From: CAIWHR01 sp963836265
GTDB taxonomy: Bacteria; Pseudomonadota; Gammaproteobacteria; Burkholderiales; Casimicrobiaceae
NCBI GenBank assembly: GCA_963836265.1
Contig: CAWIIO010000003.1
Span: forward strand, 372,001 to 436,000
Direction of reading: 5' to 3'
DNA: 64,000 bases
Part shown: in pieces, positions 20,871 through 29,617 of the stretch
How positions within the stretch are numbered: position 1 is the first letter of the stretch
How the letters are laid out: every line of letters begins with the position of its first letter
Position numbers and translations under genes: made by a program
Notes under the pieces: generated by a model
Databases searched by the model: none
Seen by the model: the letters and a program-made list of their open reading frames with translations, nothing else
Told to the model about the DNA's origin: nothing

Positions 20871-23525
20871 TCAGAGTTCGCGCATCCGCTGTACGGCAGG
20901 AACCCGCGTTTCGTGCAGCGCGCCGATTACGGCCATGGCTACCGATGCAAGCGCCACTACGACCAGGGCACCGAGGTAGAGCCAAGGCACGGTGAGCCAT
21001 TCGGGCGGGGGGTCAAAGGCGCCTGTCAATAACTTGACCAGCATCCAGGCCAGCGAGAACCCGGTCAGCGTTCCGACAAGCGTTCCCGAGACAAAGAGCA
21101 AGATTGCTTCGCTCCACAGGAACGCGCCAAGTTGCCGGGGCTTTGCGCCAAGCGCAGAAAGGATCGCAAAGCTACGCCGCCGATCAGCGATCCCAAGCGC
21201 GAGAATGAGTCCCGTGGCGCTTGCCACCATCAGCACGGCAAGGCCGAGCTCGAGTCGTGTCATCCCGCGGAGGTCGACGGCGGTCAGGCTCGATCCAATG
21301 AGGCGCTGCGCCTCGCCCAGGTCAGTAACCTTTGCGCCCGGTAACGCCGCAACGATAGTCCGCGCCGCAGCGGCGATCGGCGCCGTACCTTCCGAAGTCT
21401 TCAACAGTACGATTTCCGCAGCGTTGGCAGCACTCAGGCGCCCGACGTAGTCGGCATTGGCCACGAGGAAAGAGTCGCGCGGTGCGGTGGGAAATTCGCG
21501 CACCACGCCGATAAAGTGGAACGGGACGACGTGGTACTGGTGGTCGCTGGCGCTTTGTAGACGCAGGTTGACCTTGTCGCCGGGCTGCAACTGGAAATCC
21601 TTGACCGTTTCGGCGGAAACCAGAATGCCGTCGGGAGTTCGCGCGAGCAGGTCGAGGGTTTTCTTCGCGTCGCCGCCCTCGAAATACGCATTCGACATCC
21701 TTGTCGCTTCGCCGATGTGCGCCGCATCGATGCCATAGAGGTCCTGCAGGTCCGTGCCGACATAGGCCAGCCGATGCTGCATCGGTTGCGCGGCGATTAC
21801 GCCAGGCAACGCCGCGAGTTCCTGCAGCTTGATCGACGCGGGCGCTTGCGCGGTACCCGTGACGGTGACGTCTGCGCCATTGGTGAGTTCGGCGTCGACC
21901 AGCGTCTGCGCGTGGTAAGTGGTATTGAAGATGGCGGTCGAGGTTGCGAAGGCAAAGGCCAGCGCGACGAGGGCAACGCCTTGCGTCATCCGCTTAGGCT
22001 GCCGCCCGATCGTCGCCGCAACGACGCCTGCCAGCACACCGGCAATGGGCCGCAGGCCCTTGGCGAGAGTCGCGCGCCGGCGTTGCAAGCCAGCCTGACA
22101 CAGCCTGACCGTCAGCAGGCCGACGCCCAGCCACAGCAGCACCGGCGCGAGAAAGGCGGAATAGTCGACCGATGCCGACGGGGTGCCCTCGGGGGCCAAC
22201 ACCACCTGATAGCCGGTGCTCCACGTTCTCCAGAACACGATCGCCGAAAGCCCGATCAGGATGAAATCGAGACCGACGCGCCGCAAGAGGCGCGTGCGTT
22301 CCCCGCCCGCCGCCGATCGGGCGGCCGCCACGGCGGTCTGCTTCGCATCGATCCATGCGGTAGCGAGGATCGCGGCAAAGGAGAGCGCCATGCCTGCGCA
22401 GACGGCGCCGACAATCCAGTACCGGGCCACGAGATTGAATACGCCGGCGCCAAGAAGCGTTCGCGACAGGAACTCGGCGAGAAGGAGCCCTGCGACCGTG
22501 CCGCCGGTACCCACCAACGCCGCTTCGACGGCCGCGAGCTTGATGATCTGCGCCCGGGAGGCTCCACGAGTTCGCAGCAGCGCCTGATCGCGTCGCCGCC
22601 GAGTGCCGCCGGAGGCGACGACGGCGGTCGTCAGCAGGATAGCCAATACCGCACCCGGAGTGCCGAGGAACAGGAACAGCACCTTGGCGTACAGGGCATC
22701 GCTGCGCACTGCATCGAGCCGCGCCGCAAGATTGTCCGCAACGACGCGATTGCCGGCGATGCGAGTCTCGAGGTTCTTGGCCGCACCCCGAACCGCGACG
22801 AAGGCCGCCACCGGATCGCGAGGAAGACTGTCGTGCGCAAGTCCGATGTGCAGTTGCGTTCGAACGGTGTCCGGTCTGATAGCCGCCTGCGGGTCGAACA
22901 GGCGGTGCCATTCGCTCAAGGGAAGCAGCAGCACATTATCGGGCGGCGCCTGGGGCGCAGCTCCGGGCGGAACGCCGACGGCCTGGAACATCGAATCGGC
23001 ATTGGGCAGCTCGACGACGCCACCGACCGTCACGTCGGTTGACGGAAGTCCCGGGCGGCGGACGGTGACCGTGTCGCCGACCGTCACGTGCAGGTTGGCG
23101 GCCGTCTGCTGTGCGACCAGGACGCCATCCAGCGAACCAATGAGCAGCCGGAACTGCCGGGGAAAGTCACGGACGTAGGTGGGGTCGAGACCGACGACCT
23201 TGCCTTTGCCGGTGGTTTGAACCGTGGCACCGGTGTGCGCTTCGAAGCCATCGACGTCGGCGTAGCCGACCTCGTGCAGTGCAGTGACGGTGGCTGCCTT
23301 GTCGAGCATCGCCGCGACGGATTGGACGGTCGTTCCGGGGACGAGCTGCACCTGCCAGTCCACTGGCACGCTGGCGACCGCGCGGCGCGTCATCGACGCA
23401 GTGCTCTGGGCGAGAAAGGCACCCAGGGCGGCGAGGATGGCCACCGTTACGGCGACGCCCGCCATGGAGCCCACAAGGCGGCCATTGCGCTCCCTGATGA
23501 GGCCCACGAACCAGGATCGGATCAC
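20871..23525 (-). CDS. Large FtsX-type ABC transporter permease
   Basis: 884 residues from a GTG start that overlaps the upstream ATPase stop (GTGA). An N-terminal helix (about 20-42) is followed by a large periplasmic MacB-like domain. A first FtsX helix bundle (about 285-400), further helices (about 420-530), a second periplasmic domain and a C-terminal FtsX bundle (about 745-870) complete the protein. This two-bundle architecture matches the family of permeases that form a complete transmembrane unit in one chain, extracting or exporting lipids, lipoproteins or peptides. It is the last gene of a four-gene operon with a lipoprotein and two ATPases. The substrate is unknown. Confidence 0.85.
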   Translation of the reverse strand: MIRSWFVGLIRERNGRLVGSMAGVAVTVAILAALGAFLAQSTASMTRRAVASVPVDWQVQLVPGTTVQSVAAMLDKAATVTALHEVGYADVDGFEAHTGATVQTTGKGKVVGLDPTYVRDFPRQFRLLIGSLDGVLVAQQTAANLHVTVGDTVTVRRPGLPSTDVTVGGVVELPNADSMFQAVGVPPGAAPQAPPDNVLLLPLSEWHRLFDPQAAIRPDTVRTQLHIGLAHDSLPRDPVAAFVAVRGAAKNLETRIAGNRVVADNLAARLDAVRSDALYAKVLFLFLGTPGAVLAILLTTAVVASGGTRRRRDQALLRTRGASRAQIIKLAAVEAALVGTGGTVAGLLLAEFLSRTLLGAGVFNLVARYWIVGAVCAGMALSFAAILATAWIDAKQTAVAAARSAAGGERTRLLRRVGLDFILIGLSAIVFWRTWSTGYQVVLAPEGTPSASVDYSAFLAPVLLWLGVGLLTVRLCQAGLQRRRATLAKGLRPIAGVLAGVVAATIGRQPKRMTQGVALVALAFAFATSTAIFNTTYHAQTLVDAELTNGADVTVTGTAQAPASIKLQELAALPGVIAAQPMQHRLAYVGTDLQDLYGIDAAHIGEATRMSNAYFEGGDAKKTLDLLARTPDGILVSAETVKDFQLQPGDKVNLRLQSASDHQYHVVPFHFIGVVREFPTAPRDSFLVANADYVGRLSAANAAEIVLLKTSEGTAPIAAAARTIVAALPGAKVTDLGEAQRLIGSSLTAVDLRGMTRLELGLAVLMVASATGLILALGIADRRRSFAILSALGAKPRQLGAFLWSEAILLFVSGTLVGTLTGFSLAWMLVKLLTGAFDPPPEWLTVPWLYLGALVVVALASVAMAVIGALHETRVPAVQRMREL

Positions 23526-24202
23526 GCTTGCTCCGTCGCCTCGACGGGTAGCGCGAGAACCCCGCGCTCGATGCGCCAGAGGGTATCCATGCGTTGGGCA
23601 ACCGAAGGATCGTGGGTTGCGATGACGAGAGCTGTCTCGGTCCCGGCAAGATGGGCGAGGAGCGCCTCGAGCAGTGCCTGGCCGGTCGCTTGATCGAGCT
23701 GTCCGGTCGGTTCATCGGCCAGGATGACGCGCGGGCTGCCGACGATTGCCCGCGCCATCGCGACGCGTTGCATCTGTCCGCCGGATAGCTCCTCGGGCAG
23801 CTTGCGCGCCAATGCTGCGAGCCCGAAGGTGGTCAGTGCGGCGCTCACGGCAGCATCGGGATCGCCAACTACCTTGGCGAGCAGCAGCGGCAACGCGACA
23901 TTCTCGCTCACGGTCATCGGCTCCAACAGGCTCGGCGCCTGGAACACGAGGGCGATCTTCTCCGGCAGCAGCGTTTCGGCTGCGCCCAGCGCCGGCCATG
24001 CGATGGTGCCGCGGCTCGGCGTGTCGAGCCCGGCCATGAGGTGCAACAGGGTCGATTTCCCGCTGCCAGATCGACCGACCAGCGCCACCCGGTCGCGCGC
24101 GTGCAGGCGCAAGGTCGCCGATGCGACGGCGGTGACGGGCGTGCCGCCTTGCCGATAGCTACGACTCACCGAATCGGCCGCGATGAGGATATCCTCATTC
24201 AT
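23522..24202 (-). CDS. ABC transporter ATP-binding protein (LolD/MacB type)
   Basis: 226 residues from the ATG at 24202; the longer frame lies within the preceding gene. Walker A is GRSGSGKST, the signature LSGGQMQR, Walker B VILADEPTGQLD and the H-loop ATHDPSVA. The start overlaps the end of the first ATPase gene and the stop overlaps the permease start, so the three are translationally coupled. Together with the preceding ATPase it probably forms a heterodimeric motor for the single large permease. Confidence 0.88.
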   Translation of the reverse strand: MNEDILIAADSVSRSYRQGGTPVTAVASATLRLHARDRVALVGRSGSGKSTLLHLMAGLDTPSRGTIAWPALGAAETLLPEKIALVFQAPSLLEPMTVSENVALPLLLAKVVGDPDAAVSAALTTFGLAALARKLPEELSGGQMQRVAMARAIVGSPRVILADEPTGQLDQATGQALLEALLAHLAGTETALVIATHDPSVAQRMDTLWRIERGVLALPVEATEQA

Positions 24203-24857
24203 CGACGCGGCGTCCATCGCGGAGCCGCAGCACGCGGTCGGCGGTTGCCGCCAGCTCCTGACTGTGCGTGGCAATCAGAATTGCGCCGCCGGCGCGAGCG
24301 CGATCGCGTAACAGCCTGAGAATCTCGCCTTCCGTCGCCGTGTCCACCTCTGCCGTGGGCTCGTCTGCCAGAAAGATCTGCGGGTTCGCCGACAGGGCGA
24401 CCGCCAGGCCCGCGCGCGCCGCCTCACCTCCGGACAACTGCGACGGCCGCGCAAGGCGTCGGGGTCCGAGGCTCATCGCCTGTAGCAATCGTTCGACGGC
24501 CTTCGGGTCCTTCCTGTTCGCGAGCGACATTTGCAGCCTCACGTTGTCCTCGACGGTCAGGTGTTCGAACAGGTTGCCCGACTGCATCATGATGCCGATG
24601 TGCTGGGCACGCAGGGCGGCGCGCACCGCTTCCGGTCGCCGCGACATGCGCGACCCCGTCACCTCGACCCGGCCACCGTCGGGCTCGTCCAATCCGGCGA
24701 GGCAGGCGAGGAGCGTCGACTTCCCGCTTCCAGAAGGTCCCGTGAGAGCGACGAAGTCTCCTGATTCAAGCTGGAGGGAAACGCCGCGCAGCGCTGCCGT
24801 CTCATCATCGCCGCTGTGATAGAAGCGGTACAGCTCGAATGCCTCCAATGCCCGCAT
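24195..24857 (-). CDS. ABC transporter ATP-binding protein (first of a pair)
   Basis: 220 residues from the ATG at 24857, one base after the stop of the lipoprotein gene. In-frame codons upstream belong to the antisense frame of that gene. Walker A GPSGSGKST, signature LSGGEAARAG (a less usual form of LSGGQ), Walker B IFLADEPTAEVD and H-loop ATHSQELA are present. It differs clearly from the ATPase encoded next, which supports an asymmetric ATPase pair acting on one permease. Confidence 0.86.
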   Translation of the reverse strand: MRALEAFELYRFYHSGDDETAALRGVSLQLESGDFVALTGPSGSGKSTLLACLAGLDEPDGGRVEVTGSRMSRRPEAVRAALRAQHIGIMMQSGNLFEHLTVEDNVRLQMSLANRKDPKAVERLLQAMSLGPRRLARPSQLSGGEAARAGLAVALSANPQIFLADEPTAEVDTATEGEILRLLRDRARAGGAILIATHSQELAATADRVLRLRDGRRVDE

Positions 24858-24858
24858 C

Positions 24859-25455
24859 TCAGCGCCACCGGAATGAGTTGGCGATGTGCTGCCACTGGTC
24901 CGCGTTGTCGGCGCCGAGCGGCGCCGCGAGGTCAATCGTTGCGAGCCGCCCGCTGTGATAGAACAGGTAGCGATGGTGCTCGAGCCGCAATTGCTTGCCC
25001 GTGACCGCGTTGGGTTCGGAATTGGACGAGTAGGCGATTCGGATCGCGGGGCCGGACGCAAGCTTCACCGTTCCGATGGTGTCGATCTTGACCGCGCGAG
25101 CGCCTTTGCGAAGAGCCGCGGCCTCGTGATTCGCTACCGACGAAGCAGTGGGGGCCGCAGTAGCTGGCGTTACTGCTGCGTCGATCGCGTTGTACTTATC
25201 CGAAAATCGCACTCCATCGCTGCGGTCCGTGCGCGCCCAGCCTTCGGGCACCTGCAGCGAAAAGCCCGACGGCGACGTGTAGGTTACGAATACCTGGGTG
25301 TCGGGAATGTCACCGGGCGGATTTTTCTCCGCCGCCAAGGGACGCTCCACGCCAAACGCATTGGTGATTGTGAGCGCCATGCAGCCAAGCAGTGCCGTGA
25401 TCGCGACCAAGCCAACGAGCCGCGAGCGTGAATTCATGTCGGAATCCGATTTCAT
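24859..25455 (-). CDS. Exported PsbP-like/unknown protein of the ABC operon
   Basis: 198 residues. A hydrophobic signal segment (about 12-33, containing LLGCMAL) could be a lipoprotein or uncleaved anchor. The mature domain starts with a YTSPSGFSLQVPEGWARTDR block, typical of PsbP/LpqN-like beta-sandwich proteins. It is the first gene of the operon with two ATPases and a permease, so it is probably an extracytoplasmic partner of that transporter. A PmrA/QseB-like box lies 84 bp upstream. Confidence 0.7.
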   Translation of the reverse strand: MKSDSDMNSRSRLVGLVAITALLGCMALTITNAFGVERPLAAEKNPPGDIPDTQVFVTYTSPSGFSLQVPEGWARTDRSDGVRFSDKYNAIDAAVTPATAAPTASSVANHEAAALRKGARAVKIDTIGTVKLASGPAIRIAYSSNSEPNAVTGKQLRLEHHRYLFYHSGRLATIDLAAPLGADNADQWQHIANSFRWR

Positions 25456-25538
25456 AGCATCGTCCCTTTTTTTGCGGTTCGAGGGTCGGCAGTTCCCCCA
25501 CGCGCCGACCGCAGCCGTCGACAGCGTGACTCCAAACC

Positions 25539-25555
25539 CTTAGGCGAGTCTTAAG
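25539..25555 (+). promoter_or_regulatory. PmrA/QseB-like box before the lipoprotein-ABC operon
   Basis: CTTAGG-CGAGT-CTTAAG: a direct repeat with 5-bp spacing and 11-bp period, as in the boxes bound by OmpR-family regulators of the PmrA/QseB group. It sits 84 bp before the start at 25455 and points away from that gene, the same relative orientation as the other five boxes in this window. Confidence 0.65.
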
Positions 25556-25705
25556 CAATCGTGACCCTTGGTCGCGGGTCTCGCTCGGACCGGCTTCCGC
25601 TGCTGCACGCGGCCACCATGTGTTGTATCGCAGATCGGCGTCTCGCAACGAATGCCCATTGCGGCGTCGCGCCGCGCCCGGCGGGGGCGCACCGGGGCGG
25701 ACAGC

Positions 25706-25722
25706 CTTAAGTTTCACCTACA
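25706..25722 (-). promoter_or_regulatory. Degenerate PmrA/QseB-like box before the first COG4705-type gene
   Basis: CTTAAG-TTTCA-CCTACA on the plus strand, the complement orientation of the box, 107 bp before the start at 25829. The distal half-site deviates (CCTACA instead of CCTAAG). It is the weakest of the six boxes, but spacing and orientation fit. Confidence 0.4.
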
Positions 25723-25828
25723 GTAAGTCCGCTCCTCGATGCTTTGGGCAGGCGTTCGCGTCGAACTCGTGCTGAGGTGACGACGAGACGGCCGAACGAC
25801 CCAACCGGCGACAAGGGAGACCCAACGA

Positions 25829-26659
25829 GTGGACGCGACACAAAGAGAACTCGCGCGTAGGATGCTGAACAAGGTTCCTGAAGTCACGATCTACTTCTGG
25901 ATCGTCAAAGTCCTGGCGACGACCGTGGGCGAAACTGCCGCAGATTTCTTGTCGGTCAAACTGCATTTCGGGCTGGGTGGCACTTCGTACACGATGGGCG
26001 CTTTGCTTCTGCTCGCGCTCGCAATCCAGATGCGATATCGGAGGTACGTGCCGTGGATCTATTGGCTCACCGTTGTCTTGATCAGCGTCGTCGGAACGCT
26101 CATTACCGATAACCTGGTGGACACCTTCGAAGTCCCGCTGCAGGTGACGACCCTGATCTTTGTCCTTGCGCTGGTGGCAACCTTCGTAGCGTGGTATGCG
26201 GCGGAGAAGACGCTGTCGATCCATACCATCTACACGACGCGACGGGAGCTGTTCTATTGGGCCGCCGTCCTGTTCACACTCGCGCTGGGTACCGCCGCGG
26301 GCGATCTCGCGGCGGAAGGCCTGACTCTTGGCTACGGCAACGCGGCGATGATTTTCGGCGCCGGGATCGGACTGGTGACCGCTGCGTACTACTTGCTGGG
26401 AATGAACGCCATCTTGGCGTTCTGGATCGCCTACATATTGACGCGCCCGCTGGGCGCCTCTCTCGGCGATCTGCTCTCGCAACGGACCGCCGATGGCGGC
26501 TTTGGATTGGGCACGGTCGTCACCAGCGCGATCTTTCTGATCACGATCTTGGGGCGGGTCACTTACATGACCGTCTCAGTGCGGAGCGAATCGTCCGCGG
26601 GTGCGCCTGTGTTAGGGATCGCGCCTGGCAGCGTACCAAGACGTGGAGGCAGGATGTGA
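25829..26659 (+). CDS. COG4705-type integral membrane protein (paralogue 1)
   Basis: 276 residues with about eight hydrophobic helices. It contains recurring units: VPEVTIYFWIVKVLATTVGE near the N-terminus, RRELFYWAAVLFTLALGTAAG in the middle and FWIAYILTRPLGASLGDLL near the C-terminus. Each pairs an FWxxKxLA/FYWA-type helix with a G-D/E motif, suggesting internal duplication. These match the uncharacterised membrane-anchored proteins of COG4705. Function is not established. A second copy is at 37332-38123, and both are preceded by PmrA/QseB-like boxes. Confidence 0.75.
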   Translation: MDATQRELARRMLNKVPEVTIYFWIVKVLATTVGETAADFLSVKLHFGLGGTSYTMGALLLLALAIQMRYRRYVPWIYWLTVVLISVVGTLITDNLVDTFEVPLQVTTLIFVLALVATFVAWYAAEKTLSIHTIYTTRRELFYWAAVLFTLALGTAAGDLAAEGLTLGYGNAAMIFGAGIGLVTAAYYLLGMNAILAFWIAYILTRPLGASLGDLLSQRTADGGFGLGTVVTSAIFLITILGRVTYMTVSVRSESSAGAPVLGIAPGSVPRRGGRM

Positions 26660-26709
26660 AGCGGAGCCGCGGAGCACCATTCGGCTGGCGGCGGCCCGAC
26701 CAAACAGGG

Positions 26710-27339
26710 CTAGAACTGTTTGCTGAACCCAACCGCAACGCCGTGCGGCAGCAGCTGGATCAGAATCGGCACGTCCCGGCTGTGGGCGTACCACCCGGAC
26801 AGGCCGCCGACGGCCCAGCCGGCGAGGACGTCGGTCTGCCAATGCGCCTGGTTCTTGATCCGCCCGGCGCCGACATAGAGCGGCAACAGCAGCAAAGCGT
26901 AGGCCGCGGGGGAATCGCCCGCGTACTCCAGCACGTACGGCGTGACGAGCCCGGCCGCGACGGCCGCCTCGCCGCTGGGGAAGCTGTAATTGTGGCCCCC
27001 CTGGAACCAGAGGCATGGATTGTTCTGCGTGCTCGGACGCACCCGCGTGAAGACATACTTGCTCGCCTGTGCCGTCACACCGGAGATGATCTCGGAGTCG
27101 ATGCCTTGCCACATCGTCTTGCCGAAGCGCGTTTCCGAGCCCTCCCAGAGCGCGCCGCCGATCTCGGCGATCGTGAGCGCACCTACGACGCCGCGGTAGA
27201 CGTTGGGATTCCACGCACCGGAGGCGTTGTAGGAGATTTCGTGATCGATACGCGACCAGCCGCAGTTCTGGGCGGCTATAGGCATCGAGAGCATTGTCGC
27301 GACGAGCGCTATCGCGATCCGTGACGGAATCGGCGCCAT
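26710..27339 (-). CDS. PAP2-family phosphatase, exported
   Basis: 209 residues from the ATG at 27339, which gives a signal peptide ending in SMPIAAQ; a longer frame from 27477 would bury it. Phosphatase motifs: KYVFTRVRP (motif 1), SFPSGEAA (motif 2, with Glu where PSGH is usual) and RIKNQAHWQTDVLAG (motif 3 with the catalytic His and Asp). PAP2 enzymes dephosphorylate lipid phosphates such as phosphatidate or undecaprenyl diphosphate, or act as acid phosphatases. The signal peptide suggests a periplasmic enzyme. An upstream regulatory box is interrupted by an IS5-type insertion. Confidence 0.82.
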   Translation of the reverse strand: MAPIPSRIAIALVATMLSMPIAAQNCGWSRIDHEISYNASGAWNPNVYRGVVGALTIAEIGGALWEGSETRFGKTMWQGIDSEIISGVTAQASKYVFTRVRPSTQNNPCLWFQGGHNYSFPSGEAAVAAGLVTPYVLEYAGDSPAAYALLLLPLYVGAGRIKNQAHWQTDVLAGWAVGGLSGWYAHSRDVPILIQLLPHGVAVGFSKQF

Positions 27340-27581
27340 ATCGTCTCCTATCGGTTGGACCTCTGCGAACGCGCCTCCGGGGGTCGAAGTCCGAGCGGGT
27401 GCGACAAGATGCAATTCCCTTCGGACCCGCCAGCCGGTTTCTCGGCTTGTCTGCGCAACTCGCGCGCGATCCTGCATCCCAACTGCGTGCCAAGCCGTCC
27501 CTGATGATGCAGTTCAACCCGCACGTGACTGAAGCGACCCTCACGGATTTCGGGCCCGGCTCTTGAATTTCGTCCTTGAAA

Positions 27582-27597
27582 CTTAGGCGAGGCTTAA
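27582..27597 (+). promoter_or_regulatory. PmrA/QseB-like box upstream of the PAP2 gene, cut by an IS
   Basis: CTTAGG-CGAGG-CTTAA. The last bases TTAA are the target site of the IS5-family element, whose other flank resumes as TTAAGCGCTTAAG at 28937. Without the IS the box would read CTTAGG-CGAGG-CTTAAG, followed by another CTTAAG. Orientation relative to the PAP2 gene is the same as for the other boxes. The distance to the chosen PAP2 start is longer, about 243 bp. Confidence 0.6.
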
Positions 27598-28936
27598 CAG
27601 GCTGTTGAATTTGGGCCGAAAATGAAGCGGATCGAATTGGCGAACGGACCCAGAGCGAAGTCAAACCGGCGGTTGCCGATTCACGCCAGGTATCGGATGC
27701 GGCGAAGTGGCGTTTGTCGTTCATGGTTCGGTTCATGGCGTCACTCCGCACGGTACCGCGATCGCTATTCGAGCGATGCGCATCAGGTTGCTGGCGGTCA
27801 TCGTGAGTTTGAACTGCTGATCGACCCGCTGCAGACCGCGAAACACGGTTTGCCGAATGCGGCCGACGGTCTTGCCCCAGCCGAAAGGCTCCTCAATCCG
27901 TTTGCGAATGATCTGGCTCAGGCGGTAACCGGGATGACGGGTGGTGCGCCCGTCGATCGCGCTACCGCCACGGCGGGTATCGTTGCAGGCGACGTGTGGG
28001 GTGATCTTGCGCTCGCGGCACGCGGCGACGAAGTCGGTGGTGTCGTAGGCTTTGTCGGCGCCAACGCTGCGGTGCCCAGGGTCGGGCACCGCATCGAGCA
28101 TGGCCAGTGCCGCGTGGCGTTCCCCGAAACCACCCGCATGCGTGACCACGGCGCTCACCACCAGACCGCTGCGATTCTCCATCAGCACATGGCCTTGGTA
28201 ACAGAGGATCGACGCCGTGTGGTGGCTCTTGCGGTAGGTTCGCGCGTCGGGGTCGGTCGTGCTCGCGTGGGTGTCGTTGGTACGGGGTTGGCCTTTCCAG
28301 TCCGCTTGCGCGTTACGCCCGCCGCCGCCGGGACGCTGATCGTCGCTGCCGTCCTTCGGTCGAAAGCTCTTCTGGCTCGCCCACGCCTGAATCAGCGTGC
28401 CGTCGACCGAGAAATGTTCCTTCGACAGCAGGCCACGGGCATCGGCCAGGCGCATGACCTCGGCAAACAGGCCTTCCACCACCCGATGCGCCAGCAACCG
28501 GTCGCGATTCTTCGAGAAGGTCGAGTGATCCCAGATCGGAGCATCGAGCGCCAAGCCGACGAACCAGCGAAACAGCAAGTTGTAACGCAACTGCTCGCAC
28601 AGCTGCCGTTCGCTGCGGATCGAGTAGAACACCTGCAGCAGCAAGGCGCGGATCAGCTTCTCTGGCGCGACCGAGTCGCGCCCACTGTCGGCGTAGATCG
28701 CGTTGAACTGGGGATTCATCGCCGTCAGCGCGTCGTTCACCAGCTCGCGGATCGGTCGCAGCGGATGATCGCTCGGCACGAAGTCGTCCAGCTTCGCTAC
28801 CGTGAACAGGCCTTCCTGCATTGCATCAGGACCGCGCATCGCTCGAACCTCATCGGAGAAGGGAAGTCGCGAAGAAAACCGCTACTCCAACGATAGCTGA
28901 AACAACTGCCTTTACAAGGCGAATTTCAACAGCCTG
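27598..28936 (-). mobile_element. Intact IS5-family insertion sequence (1339 bp)
   Basis: The termini CAGGCTGTTGAATTT (27598 onward) and AATTTCAACAGCCTG (ending 28936) form inverted repeats with the outer 12 bases identical. TTAA at 27594-27597 and 28937-28940 is the target-site duplication, as expected for this IS group. One intact transposase gene lies on the minus strand. The sharp ends and full-length gene indicate a recent insertion. Confidence 0.92.
27733..28839 (-). CDS. IS5-family DDE transposase
   Basis: 368 residues. An N-terminal domain (LVNDALTAMNPQFNAIYADS...LLQVFYSIRSERQLCEQL) is followed by the DDE core. HFSVDGTLIQAWAS carries the first Asp, SVGADKAYDTTDFV the second and RKRIEEPFGWGKTVG the Glu. 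A glycine-rich variable insert separates the first two motifs. Length and motifs are complete, so the enzyme should be active. It lies within 1339 bp bounded by inverted repeats. Confidence 0.92.
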   Translation of the reverse strand: MRGPDAMQEGLFTVAKLDDFVPSDHPLRPIRELVNDALTAMNPQFNAIYADSGRDSVAPEKLIRALLLQVFYSIRSERQLCEQLRYNLLFRWFVGLALDAPIWDHSTFSKNRDRLLAHRVVEGLFAEVMRLADARGLLSKEHFSVDGTLIQAWASQKSFRPKDGSDDQRPGGGGRNAQADWKGQPRTNDTHASTTDPDARTYRKSHHTASILCYQGHVLMENRSGLVVSAVVTHAGGFGERHAALAMLDAVPDPGHRSVGADKAYDTTDFVAACRERKITPHVACNDTRRGGSAIDGRTTRHPGYRLSQIIRKRIEEPFGWGKTVGRIRQTVFRGLQRVDQQFKLTMTASNLMRIARIAIAVPCGVTP

Positions 28937-29124
28937 TTAAGCGCTTAAGTCGCTTTCGTGCCGTCCCGACCATGGAAGGCTGGGGGTCGCCAACGGCCCA
29001 CCCGCCGTTGTATTGCCGGCACGAGCGAGGAAAGATTTTTTCTTTGTCCTCAGTCCGGCCCCGATGCGTCCGCAGCGATCATCGGTAACAACGGGCTTTC
29101 GCGGCCTCGCGCGCGCTTGATCCT

Positions 29125-29141
29125 TTTAAGCGTGGACTAAG
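29125..29141 (-). promoter_or_regulatory. PmrA/QseB-like box before the PepSY gene
   Basis: Plus strand TTTAAG-CGTGG-ACTAAG; on the minus strand CTTAGT-CCACG-CTTAAA. It lies 68 bp before the ATG at 29209, in the same relative orientation as the other boxes. Confidence 0.6.
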
Positions 29142-29208
29142 TGTCTTGCCCCATCTTGCAGGCGTGGCGGCAATCAAGCCTCCACCAATCGACTGCACGG
29201 AGAACCTC

Positions 29209-29568
29209 ATGCAACGCAAGATATTGATTTCCGCTCTCATCATGGCCGCGGGTGTCGCCACGGCCGGTGGGCTCGTCTATGCCAAGCAATCGGGCGAGGC
29301 GCAGAACGAGGCGATGGCCAACCTGGCACGAGCGAAGATCTCGCTGTCTCAGGCCGTCACCACCGCCGAGCAGCACACCGGCGGCAGGGCCAGTCGCGCC
29401 GAACTCGAGAATGAGAATGGCCGGCTTGTCTACGGCGTCGAGGTCGCCGACAACACCAAGACGACGGACGTCAAGGTGGATGCTATCGACGGCAGTATCG
29501 TTTCCGCCCGCACCGATCCGGCAGACCACGAGTCGGAAGGCCGGCAGGAAGAGCGGGACGACGATTGA
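29209..29568 (+). CDS. Small exported PepSY-domain protein
   Basis: 119 residues from the ATG at 29209. The signal peptide (about 1-26) contains SALIMAAGVATAGGLVYA. The rest matches a single PepSY repeat: KISLSQAVTTAEQHTGGRAS, then ENGRLVYGVEVADNTKTTDV and KVDAIDGSIVSAR, with an acidic C-terminal tail. PepSY proteins are periplasmic modulators often found with two-component systems and cytochrome b561, as here. It starts the group PepSY - cytochrome b561, which converges on the histidine kinase gene. Confidence 0.85.
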   Translation: MQRKILISALIMAAGVATAGGLVYAKQSGEAQNEAMANLARAKISLSQAVTTAEQHTGGRASRAELENENGRLVYGVEVADNTKTTDVKVDAIDGSIVSARTDPADHESEGRQEERDDD

Positions 29569-29617
29569 ATAGTCGTGGCCTCTATCTTCCGGCGGGGATT
29601 AAAAAGGTAGCAATGTG

